64,000 bases of DNA from Marmoricola sp. URHB0036 (GTDB lineage: Bacteria > Actinomycetota > Actinomycetes > Propionibacteriales > Nocardioidaceae). Both the position numbers and the translations under genes were made by a program. Numbering within the stretch: position 1 is the first letter of the stretch; each line of letters begins with the position of its first letter. Location of the stretch: positions 124,001 through 188,000 of the forward strand of contig NZ_AUEP01000003.1 in the NCBI RefSeq assembly GCF_000426045.1, read 5' to 3'. The notes under the pieces were generated by a model. It made no database searches. It saw only the letters and a program-made list of their open reading frames with translations, and was not told the DNA's origin. Of this stretch, positions 50,585 to 57,887 are shown piece after piece.

Positions 50585-51631
50585 TCAGCGGTGCGGGTAG
50601 CGCACCGCTCCCCAGTAGTTCTCACCCAGGCGTGCCTTCGTGATGCGCACCGGCGTCAGGTGGTCGTAGGCCTCGATCATCCGGCCGTTCCCGACGTACA
50701 TCGCCACGTGGTAGATGTCGTCGGCCGACTGGGAGTGCGAGTAGAAGAGCAGGTCCCCGGCGCGGAGGTTCGTGGCCGCCACCCGGCGGGCGCGCGGGTC
50801 CTGGGCCTGGGGGCCGGAGTCGCGCGGGATGGTGATGCCGTGGACCTGGTAGACGGTCCCGGTGAGGCCCGAGCAGTCGAAGCCGAAGCCCGACCGTCCC
50901 GCCCACACGTAGGGCTGGTGCAGGAAGGTCTTCGCGGTGCGGACGAGCTGACGTCCGGTGGGCCGGGGGATGGACTTCTCGGTCCGGTAGACGTGCGCCC
51001 GCGACTTCGGCAGCCACTCGCGGCCGTTGGGGGTGGCGACCACGAAGGCCCTGGGCGTGCGACCGACGACCGGCAGCCGGGTGTTCATGCTGACCGTGAG
51101 CACCCGGTGCCTCAGCTTCGGGCCGGCGTAGAGGCCGGTGCCGATGCCACGGTCGACGAGGGCGAACGGCCGGCTCCTGACGGCGCGTGCGTACGACGGG
51201 TTGCTCGTCAGCTGCCGGGTCGGGATCCAGCCCGGGTAGCCGCGGGCATCGCGAGGAGTCGGCTGCCGGGGTACGACGACCTGGCTCCACGCACCCTGCT
51301 GGACGAGGACGAGCACCGGGGCGCCGTACAACGCCTGGGTCTGGGTCCGGTTGCTGTCGGTCAGGTCGGCGCGCTGGTCGGGAGTCATGTCGTGCAGCCA
51401 CTTCCGCGGGTGCGCGGGGTTGGTCAGCGCCGGCCTGTCGACCGGGCGCGCCTTGCCGGGGTTGGTCCACACTGTGGCGACGTTGACCGCGACGTACATC
51501 CGCTGCGGCGAGGGGGCGGCTGTCGCCGGGCTGAGCGCCGAGGCTCCCGGCGCTACGACGAGAACGGCGGCGAGAAGCGTGGCGAGCGAGACAAGTCGAT
51601 GTGCAGGGCGGTGCGTGGTGCTGCGTCGCAT
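50585..51631 (-). CDS. Secreted NlpC/P60 cell-wall peptidase
   Basis: A 348-residue protein starting at MRRSTTHRPAHR, behind AAGGAAA. It has a signal peptide (LVSLATLLAAVLVVAPGASA), a central domain with two SH3-like stretches, and a C-terminal NlpC/P60 domain with FGFDCSGLTG (Cys), HVAMYVGNGRMIEA (His). It cleaves peptidoglycan stem peptides outside the cell. The first 79 bases overlap the end of the methyltransferase gene upstream in another frame. Confidence 0.92.
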   Translation of the reverse strand: MRRSTTHRPAHRLVSLATLLAAVLVVAPGASALSPATAAPSPQRMYVAVNVATVWTNPGKARPVDRPALTNPAHPRKWLHDMTPDQRADLTDSNRTQTQALYGAPVLVLVQQGAWSQVVVPRQPTPRDARGYPGWIPTRQLTSNPSYARAVRSRPFALVDRGIGTGLYAGPKLRHRVLTVSMNTRLPVVGRTPRAFVVATPNGREWLPKSRAHVYRTEKSIPRPTGRQLVRTAKTFLHQPYVWAGRSGFGFDCSGLTGTVYQVHGITIPRDSGPQAQDPRARRVAATNLRAGDLLFYSHSQSADDIYHVAMYVGNGRMIEAYDHLTPVRITKARLGENYWGAVRYPHR

Positions 51632-52443
51632 CGGTTTCCTTCCGGTCCCGAGATTCCGGTCCCGCCCGATCCTGCCGTCAGGTCGCTCGTCTGTCGACTC
51701 CCGGAGTGGCCGCGAAAGTTGGGCAGCAGCTGGGGCACGCTCCGGGCGTAGTCGTCGTACTCCTCGCCCAGCCGGCGGCGCAGGCCGCGCTCCTCGAAGC
51801 GGACGCCGATCGCGACGTAGCCCGAGGCGCCGATCGCGAACAGCAGGTGGCCGACGGTCATGGAGGGAGTCGCCCAGAACGCGATGAGCAGCCCGAGCAT
51901 CATCGGGTGCCGCACCCAGGCGTAGAGCCAGCGGCGCGACACCGTGTCCGACGACGAGGGTCGTGCGGGAAGCCATCCGGCCTGGCGCAGACCCAAGAAG
52001 TCCCAGTGGTCGATCATGTACGTCGCCGCGATCGCGATCATCCAGCCGACGCCGTAGACGACCCAGACGAGGAACACCCACGGCTGGGTGTGCAGCTCCC
52101 ACACGCTGGCCGGGAGCGCCTGCCACTGCCAGAACATCAACGCCATGGCCAGGCTGGCCGCCAGCACGAAGGTGCTGCGCTCCACCTCGCTCGGCACGGT
52201 CCGGGTGAGCCACTGCTTGAACCCGTCGCGGGCCATCACCGTGTGCTGGACGGCGAAGACCAGCAACAGGGCCAGGTCGATGACGACTGCCCAGCCGGTC
52301 GGAACCGAGTCGTTCGAGTCGACGGTCGGCAGGGGACCGAGATCAGCGAGGAAGAGCACGCCCCAGCACGACGCGGCGACGAAGGCGGCGTACGCGCAAC
52401 CGGAGTAGAGGCGGGCGGCGAGGGAGCTCAGGAACGTGGGCAT
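51553..52443 (-). CDS. MddA/NnrU-like membrane methyltransferase
   Basis: A 296-residue membrane protein with about five helices and the isoprenylcysteine-methyltransferase-like C terminus (YAWVRHPMMLGLLIAFWATP, VGHLLFAIGASGYVAIGVRF, EERGLRRRLGEEYDDYARSV). This matches the methanethiol S-methyltransferase / NnrU family. The final 50 residues (after LLPNFRGHSG) are low-complexity and run into the next gene in another frame, so the real end may have been shifted by a small indel. Confidence 0.82.
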   Translation of the reverse strand: MPTFLSSLAARLYSGCAYAAFVAASCWGVLFLADLGPLPTVDSNDSVPTGWAVVIDLALLLVFAVQHTVMARDGFKQWLTRTVPSEVERSTFVLAASLAMALMFWQWQALPASVWELHTQPWVFLVWVVYGVGWMIAIAATYMIDHWDFLGLRQAGWLPARPSSSDTVSRRWLYAWVRHPMMLGLLIAFWATPSMTVGHLLFAIGASGYVAIGVRFEERGLRRRLGEEYDDYARSVPQLLPNFRGHSGSRQTSDLTAGSGGTGISGPEGNRCDAAPRTALHIDLSRSPRFSPPFSS

Positions 52444-52501
52444 GCCGCCAGCCTCGTGGCCGGTGCGTGCGGTGTCAGCGGTGGAATTACCGCACTTGAC
52501 A

Positions 52502-53539
52502 CTAGCGGCCGCCGGCGGTGTACCAGGCCGCGACCTGCGAGCGCGACCGGAACCCGAGGCGGTCGCGGATGCGCTCGACGTGCGACTCGACGGAGCGTTC
52601 GGTGATGGTCAGCTCGGCGGCGATCTCCCGGTTGGTCAGACCTTGGGTGACCAGCCGCGCGACCTGCCGCTGACGGTCGGTCAACGCTGCTGCCGCGCCG
52701 GCCCGGACCGCAGGAAGCCCGAGGAAGCGCCGGACGCTCGTGGCCAGGGCGGCGGCGTCGCCCATGTAGGGCAGGTGGTCGCGGCCGTCGAGCACCTCGA
52801 GGCTCGCGCCGGGGATGCCGGCCGCCAGCGCCCGGCCCTGCTCCAGCGGCGCGGCCCGGTCCCGCTCGCGGTGGATCACCAGGGTCGGTGCCGTGATGCT
52901 GCCGAGGCGGTCGGTGATGTCGAGGTCGTAGGCCAGGGTGAGCAGGTTGCGGGCGTGCTGCGGGGTGGTGGACTCGCGCTGGTAGTCGATGAACGCCGCT
53001 CGGGTCGCCGCGTCGGCGCTGGGGGCGAAGATGCCGGCCAGCACGTCGGAGCCGAGGCCCCACTGCTCGCCGATCAGGCCGAGGACGTGCTCGCGGTTCT
53101 CCGCCGTGGCGACATCGCGGCCGCGCACCCAGCCGCCGTACAGGACCAGCCGCGACACCGAACCGGGGTCGGCCGCCGCGAAGCTCGCAGCCGCGGCCGC
53201 ACCGAGCGACGCCCCGAACAGCTCGACGCCGTCACGGCCGGTCGTGGAGGTCACGTGGGCGACCACAGCGGCGAGCGTCTCGACCTCCAGGTCCATGGAC
53301 AACGCCCTCGACGTCGTACCCGACAAGCCGCACCCGGGCCGGTCGTAGCGGACCAGGGTCCGGCCGCGGGCCAACGCCTCGTAGAACCCGCGCTCGGGAG
53401 GCATCGCCCAGCTCCGCTCGAGGTGGGTGAGCCATCCCGGTGCGTGCACCAACAGTGGTCCCGAGCCCGCAACGGCGTACGCGATCTCGGTCCCGTCGGA
53501 CAGTCGCGTCGTCGCCAGCCGCTGCTTCACGACCGTCAT
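52502..53539 (-). CDS. Alpha/beta hydrolase fused to a LuxR DNA-binding domain
   Basis: A 345-residue protein starting at MTVVKQRLAT. The N-terminal 265 residues are an alpha/beta hydrolase (HAPGWLTHLERSW, nucleophile elbow LFGASLGAAAA, terminal His in VLDGRDHLPYMGD), and the last 65 are a LuxR HTH (LTDRQRQVARLVTQGLTNRE, ITERSVESHVERIRDRLGF). Such fusions may sense the substrate or product of the hydrolase. It is divergent from the response-regulator gene. Confidence 0.9.
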   Translation of the reverse strand: MTVVKQRLATTRLSDGTEIAYAVAGSGPLLVHAPGWLTHLERSWAMPPERGFYEALARGRTLVRYDRPGCGLSGTTSRALSMDLEVETLAAVVAHVTSTTGRDGVELFGASLGAAAAASFAAADPGSVSRLVLYGGWVRGRDVATAENREHVLGLIGEQWGLGSDVLAGIFAPSADAATRAAFIDYQRESTTPQHARNLLTLAYDLDITDRLGSITAPTLVIHRERDRAAPLEQGRALAAGIPGASLEVLDGRDHLPYMGDAAALATSVRRFLGLPAVRAGAAAALTDRQRQVARLVTQGLTNREIAAELTITERSVESHVERIRDRLGFRSRSQVAAWYTAGGR

Positions 53540-53707
53540 TCTGCCGTCCCGGTCGGCCCGGAATGCCGACGCCACGGAACCCCTCAAACGACTCAGTGAC
53601 GACAATCGGGACGTTCGCGGACAGTTCATCATTCGGGCCCAGACATCTCAGGATGTGGACTAGCGTCGGCTGCTGCCCGGTTGTCGACGTCAAGAAGAGG
53701 CTCGCCA

Positions 53708-54124
53708 ATGCCATCACCCCGGCCGTACACCACCGTCGTCGTGGACGACTCCCATGAGCTCCGATCGCTGTGGAGGCTGATGCTGGAGTACGACGATCGG
53801 TTCGCCGTCGTGGCGGAAGCGGCCGACGGTCGCTCCGGCGTGGCGGCCGCCGAGCTGCACCAGCCCGACCTGGTGCTGCTGGACATCGCCATGCCGGTCA
53901 TGGACGGCCTCCAGGCGCTGCGACTGATCCGTTCCGAGGCGCCCCTGAGCACGGTGGTGATGCACTCCTCGTTCAGCGAGGACTCCATCCAGGCGTCGCT
54001 GGCCAGGCGGATGGGCGCGCACGGCTTCATCCGCAACGGTCAGACCCGCCAGGCCCTGCTCGCCAAGCTCGAGACCATCCTGAGGCGCACCGGTGGAGCG
54101 GTCTCTGCGACCGCGCAGTGCTAG
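53708..54124 (+). CDS. Single-domain response regulator
   Basis: A 138-residue receiver protein starting at MPSPRPYTTVV, behind AAGAGGC. It has VVVDDSHELRSLWRLML (acid pair), LVLLDIAMPVMDGLQAL (phosphoacceptor Asp) and VVMHSSFSE (switch Ser). At the position of the conserved Lys, the strand reads HGFIRNG, with Arg. No output domain follows. It may be a CheY-like or phosphorelay receiver; the partner kinase is not in the window. Confidence 0.88.
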   Translation: MPSPRPYTTVVVDDSHELRSLWRLMLEYDDRFAVVAEAADGRSGVAAAELHQPDLVLLDIAMPVMDGLQALRLIRSEAPLSTVVMHSSFSEDSIQASLARRMGAHGFIRNGQTRQALLAKLETILRRTGGAVSATAQC

Positions 54125-54148
54125 CGCCCAGCTGAAGTCGCCTGACGG

Positions 54149-55705
54149 TCAGTGCACGACGACGGGCGGCACGCCCTCGTCGTCGAGCAGGTGGCTCTCC
54201 TCGCGCTTGCGTGGCAGGAAGTACGCCGGGATCAAGGTGAGCGCCACCAGCACCCAGGCGACCCAGTAGGTGTCGGTGAACGCGCTGGCGGCGTCCTCGA
54301 GCCCCTTGGTGATCGCGGCCGCGGGGATCTTGTCGGCCAGCGACGGGATGTGCAGGGTGGCCATCGCAGGACCGGCCAGCTTGGAGGCCTGCAGGTGGTT
54401 GGTGAGGATCACCGACATGACGGCGACGCCGCACGAGCTGGCGATCTGCTGGTTGATGTTCAGCAGCGTCGAGCCGCGGGCCACCTCGTGGGCCTTCAGG
54501 GTCTTCAGGGCCGAGGTGAACAGCGGCATCATGGTCGAGCCCATGCCGAGACCCATCACGAACAGGAAGCCCATGATCACCGGGTAGGGCGTGGTCGCGG
54601 TCAGCTGGGTCAGCCCGAACATGCCGATCAGGATGCCCACCAGGCCGAACGGCACGATCTGCCCGATGGGTCGCTTGTCCACCAGACGCCCCGCGATCGG
54701 CATCGTGATCATCGCGCCGATGCCCTGGGGTGCCACCAGCAGACCGGCATGCAGGGTCGACTCGCCACGGACTTCCTGGAAGTACGTCGGCACGAGCAGC
54801 AACCCACCGAAGAAGGCCGCGACGAACAGGAACATCGTGATGATCGAGATCGTGAGGTTGCGGTTCTTGAACAGGCGCAGGTCGAGCAACGGGTGCGCCG
54901 GTCGGAACGAGTGGAAGACGAACGCGACCATCAGCACGACGCCGATCAGCATCGGCACCCACACACGCGGGGCGCTGGCCGTGCCCTCGCCCGGGATGGA
55001 CGAGACGCCGAACAGGAACAACGCCAGTCCGGGTGACATCAGCGCCATTCCCAGGAAGTCGAAGGACTCCGACGGCTCCGGGCTGTCGCGCGGCAGCACC
55101 CGCCACGCGTAGAGGAACGCGATCAGGCCGATCGGCGCGTTGATCAGGAAGATCCAGTGCCAGCTCGCGACCTGGATGAGGTAGCCGCCGATGATCGGGC
55201 CGAGGATCGGACCCAGCAGCATCGGGACCCCGAGGATCGCCATCAGCCGGCCGATCCGGTGCGGGCCGGCTGCGCGGGTCATGATCGTCATGCCGAGAGG
55301 CATCAGCATGCCGCCGCCGAGGCCCTGCAGGACCCGGAAGCCGATCAGGGCGCCGATGCTCCAGGCGGTGGCGCAGAGCACCGAGCCGGAGACGAACAAG
55401 AAGATGGCCGTCATGTAGAGGCGCTTGGTGCCGAAGCGGTCAGCAGCCCAGCCGGTCATCGGGATCACGGTGGCCAACGCGAGGGTGTACGCCGTGACCG
55501 ACCAGGCCACCGTCGAGTACGCGATCGGGTCGCCGCGCGTGCCGAACACCGTCTGGAACGTGGGCAGGGCGACGTTGACGACGGTGATGTCCAGGATCGA
55601 CATGATGGCGCCGATCACGACGACGCCCGCGATCTTCAGGACCGCCCGATCGATGTGGTCGGGGAGGTCGGGCACGTCGGGTACGTCGACCACGCTGTCG
55701 GTCAT
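54149..55705 (-). CDS. DHA2-family multidrug exporter (MFS)
   Basis: A 518-residue protein with about 14 hydrophobic segments, starting at MTDSVVDVPD behind GGAGC. It has the DHA2 signatures LDITVVNVALPTFQ in helix 1, TAYTLALATVIPMTGWAADR and LGGGMLMPLGMTIMTRAAGP. Such proteins export drugs or amphiphiles by proton antiport. A short charged C-terminal tail follows the last helix. The neighbour genes do not indicate a substrate. Confidence 0.94.
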   Translation of the reverse strand: MTDSVVDVPDVPDLPDHIDRAVLKIAGVVVIGAIMSILDITVVNVALPTFQTVFGTRGDPIAYSTVAWSVTAYTLALATVIPMTGWAADRFGTKRLYMTAIFLFVSGSVLCATAWSIGALIGFRVLQGLGGGMLMPLGMTIMTRAAGPHRIGRLMAILGVPMLLGPILGPIIGGYLIQVASWHWIFLINAPIGLIAFLYAWRVLPRDSPEPSESFDFLGMALMSPGLALFLFGVSSIPGEGTASAPRVWVPMLIGVVLMVAFVFHSFRPAHPLLDLRLFKNRNLTISIITMFLFVAAFFGGLLLVPTYFQEVRGESTLHAGLLVAPQGIGAMITMPIAGRLVDKRPIGQIVPFGLVGILIGMFGLTQLTATTPYPVIMGFLFVMGLGMGSTMMPLFTSALKTLKAHEVARGSTLLNINQQIASSCGVAVMSVILTNHLQASKLAGPAMATLHIPSLADKIPAAAITKGLEDAASAFTDTYWVAWVLVALTLIPAYFLPRKREESHLLDDEGVPPVVVH

Positions 55706-55736
55706 GGTTGCTCCTTCGACCACTGGTCCGGCAAGT

Positions 55737-57119
55737 CTAGGCGCGCCCCACGTCGCTCAGCTCCGTCAGCCGGGCCAGCCCGGGAGCCAGGTTGGTCTGG
55801 AGACGGTCGAGGGCGTCGTCGAGCTCGGGGGAGGTGCCGTGGTCCGGGGGGATGCGGGCCGGGTTCACCGCGATGCTGTCGGTCCACGCCTTGATGTCGG
55901 GCTCGGAGCCGAAGGAGGCCGCGTTGCGGAGGCCCAGCACGTTCATGGTCGCCCAGTCCCGCAGGCTGTTGCCGAACGACGAGGGCGCGCACAGCCTGTT
56001 CTTCTCGACATCGTCGTCGCGGGTCGCCTCGACGTACCCCGCCAGCGCCGCGCCGAAGCAGGGGAAGCCGGCCCGGATCGTCTGCAGCGTGATCACCTCC
56101 GGCTGCCAGATGGGGATGCGTCCGGGGTTCCTGAGCCCGTCGGCCGCACAGTTCACGATCAGGGCGTCGTCGGCTAGCGTGACCGAACCGTCCGCGAGCT
56201 CGAGACGGCCGCGCGAGGCAGAGCGGATGTGCCCACGGCGTACGACGTGCTCGATGCAGCGCAGGAGCTCGAGCTCCCACAGGCCGAGGGTGGGGGCCTT
56301 GGCCATGGTGGGTACGACGGACCGGTCGACGCGCAGCATGATCCCGGCCTCCTCGAGACCGAGGAACAGGTCGTCGAGGGAGGCCGCCCCGGCCGAGACG
56401 CGCATCATGTTGGCGACCATGCCGAGGTAGATCGCGGGGTCGGGCTGGATCAGCGCGCGGTTGAGCATCCAGGGGTCACGTGGCCTGACCCAGCAGATGT
56501 CGTCGGGGTCCACGCCGCGTTCGCGCAGCAACCAGATGCAGGCGTCGGTCGCGGTCTTGCCGGAGCCGACGATGACGTACTGGCTCGGGTCGTGCTCCAC
56601 CCGCACGAGGTCGTTGACCGGGATCACCTGCGCGCCGTCGACTGCGAAGCGGGGCGGCGTCTCCGCCGGGATCTCGGGCGCCAGGTAGCGCGCGTCGACG
56701 ACCCGGCAGCGCTCCGGCACCTCGAACCGCTCACCGGACTCGAGCGAGAGGAAGGCGCGGTCGCCGAGGTAGTCGTGTCCCGGGAAGAACTCGACGCGGC
56801 CAGACCCGACCATCCGGTCGGTCAACAGGTCGTCGTAGTAGGCACAGATCGTCGGCTGGTCGGCCCGCTCGTGGAGTCCCGCCTCCGGTCCGTCCGTCTG
56901 GATCTTCCCGCCGAGCACGGTCGACGCGACGCCGTAGAAGGTCGACGACTGGTGCAGCCGGACGAACGGATAGGCCTCGAGCCAGTGGCCGCCGGGACCC
57001 TGACGACGGTCGACGAGCGCGACCCGCACGTCGGCGTGGTCGATCAGGGCATCGGTGAACCCCATGCCCATCGCCCCGGCTCCGACCACCAGGTAGTCGA
57101 CCTCGACCTCGCGCCCCAC
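55737..57119 (-). CDS. Flavin-dependent NAD(P)-binding oxidoreductase
   Basis: A 460-residue protein starting at GTG (MGREVEVDYLVVGAGAMG). It has an FAD motif DYLVVGAGAMGMG, an NAD(P) motif YVIVGSGKTATDACIWLL, and an HQSSTFYGVAS segment typical of flavin monooxygenase-like proteins. It resembles FMO/SidA-like actinobacterial proteins with a C-terminal helical tail. The substrate is unknown. The open frame extends upstream towards the repeat, but without a ribosome site. Confidence 0.82.
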   Translation of the reverse strand: MGREVEVDYLVVGAGAMGMGFTDALIDHADVRVALVDRRQGPGGHWLEAYPFVRLHQSSTFYGVASTVLGGKIQTDGPEAGLHERADQPTICAYYDDLLTDRMVGSGRVEFFPGHDYLGDRAFLSLESGERFEVPERCRVVDARYLAPEIPAETPPRFAVDGAQVIPVNDLVRVEHDPSQYVIVGSGKTATDACIWLLRERGVDPDDICWVRPRDPWMLNRALIQPDPAIYLGMVANMMRVSAGAASLDDLFLGLEEAGIMLRVDRSVVPTMAKAPTLGLWELELLRCIEHVVRRGHIRSASRGRLELADGSVTLADDALIVNCAADGLRNPGRIPIWQPEVITLQTIRAGFPCFGAALAGYVEATRDDDVEKNRLCAPSSFGNSLRDWATMNVLGLRNAASFGSEPDIKAWTDSIAVNPARIPPDHGTSPELDDALDRLQTNLAPGLARLTELSDVGRA

Positions 57120-57247
57120 GGGGAAACCCAACCATGACCCGGAACCCGCTGGCACCCGGCCTCGCGGCGAGGCCGGCAGAGCGGAATCGGCAGACCCTGG
57201 CCCGTGCGGTCGAGTCGACTGCTCCCATCGGCTGCACGTGCCCAAGA

Positions 57248-57333
57248 CGGGCGGGGCTGGCGGGCAGTTCTGGGGGATGGCGGGCAAAGCATTGCCTGCC
57301 AGCCCGGAGTTTCCCCGGACGTCCGGGGAAACC
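57248..57333 (-). repeat. Palindromic intergenic repeat, copy 3 (reverse orientation)
   Basis: Reads GGTTTCCCCGGACG... on the minus strand: a perfect 24-base palindrome whose inner pair is A-T instead of the G-C of copies 1 and 2, so the change is compensated. The inner hairpin GGCGGGCAA, AGCA, TTGCCTGCC and the block GCCCGCCAGCCC follow. It lies between the flavoprotein gene and tRNA-Arg. Confidence 0.85.
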
Positions 57334-57362
57334 GAGCCCTCCTGCGCTCGTCCTACGCCTTG

Positions 57363-57435
57363 TGCCCCAGGCCAGAGTCGAACTGGCGACCTTTCGCTTA
57401 GGAGGCGGCTGCTCTATCCACTGAGCTACTGGGGC
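57363..57435 (-). tRNA. tRNA-Arg (anticodon CCU)
   Basis: A 73-base cloverleaf: acceptor GCCCCAG/CTGGGGC with discriminator A, D arm GCTC/GAGC, anticodon loop CTCCTAA (CCU), T arm GCCAG/CTGGC with TTCGACT. CCA is not encoded. The anticodon stem (GCCGC against GCGAA) has only three Watson-Crick pairs; 27-43 is G-A and 28-42 is C-A. Confidence 0.9.
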
Positions 57436-57491
57436 GGGGGTCGGAATTTACACGGGGGCGACCATCGCGACGACGGTGCTACCCGGTGGCT

Positions 57492-57662
57492 AGCCGCTGA
57501 TGATGCTGCCACTGTGCCCGGGGCGCTCCGGCTCCCGGGAGGGGGACTGCGCGCGCTCGTCGGCGCGCTGGCGGCGGATCTGGGCCTTCACGCGGCGGCG
57601 GGCACCGAAGGTCGCCCACCAACCGGGACGCGCGTTCTCCTTGTCGTTCCTCGGTCCTCCGA
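57492..57662 (-). other. Protein-like open frame without a usual start
   Basis: The minus-strand frame ends in GSIISG and stop, with protein-like text such as NDKENARPGWWATFGARRRV and KAQIRRQRADERAQ. An in-frame TGA lies just before, and no ATG, GTG or TTG occurs before residue 25. It may be a real gene with a sequence error, a decayed gene, or chance. It fills part of a 450-base gap between the tRNA and helR. Confidence 0.3.
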
Positions 57663-57730
57663 GTCAGGTGGTGGCCGAATGGCTTCGACGCTTTCCCGAG
57701 GGTAGAGCAGCCGCTCGCTGCACGGAGGTG

Positions 57731-57756
57731 TCCGGCCGAGGAAGACCTCGGCCGGA
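57731..57756. terminator. Perfect 11-bp hairpin upstream of helR
   Basis: TCCGGCCGAGG, AAGA, CCTCGGCCGGA. A second imperfect hairpin (GGAAAGG to CCTTTCC around AGCCGCGGCT) follows about 10 bases later. Both lie upstream of the rifamycin-associated element and probably insulate the helR promoter from upstream transcription. Confidence 0.6.
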
Positions 57757-57813
57757 AACGACGAAGGAAAGGAAGCCGCGGCTCCCTTTCCACTCCCAAC
57801 GTATAGCGCACCA

Positions 57814-57834
57814 GGGGTCTTGCGGCAAGGCCCC
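57814..57834 (+). promoter_or_regulatory. Rifamycin-associated element (RAE) before helR
   Basis: GGGGTCTTGCGGCAAGGCCCC is an inverted repeat that matches the known actinobacterial RAE (GGGGCTTGCGGCAAGGCCC) apart from one inserted T. RAEs lie upstream of rifamycin-inactivating genes and helR and cause induction by rifamycins. It is 54 bases before the helR ATG. Confidence 0.85.
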
Positions 57835-57887
57835 GGTCGGGGCGCACACTCACCGGCCGTACACGTACACCGACGGACTCGGAGCAG

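Noticed and set aside
53640-53680. FliA-type promoter before the response regulator
   Set aside because: CTCA is present but the block 16 bases later reads CGGCTGCT, not GCCGATGA.
57363-57435. tRNA gene as integration site of a mobile element
   Set aside because: No integrase and no second copy of the tRNA 3' end was seen nearby; the sequence beyond it is a palindromic repeat.
57660-57720. Second tRNA-like (Ser-type) sequence on the plus strand
   Set aside because: GGTGGCCGAATGG resembles a D arm, but there is no matching acceptor or T arm.
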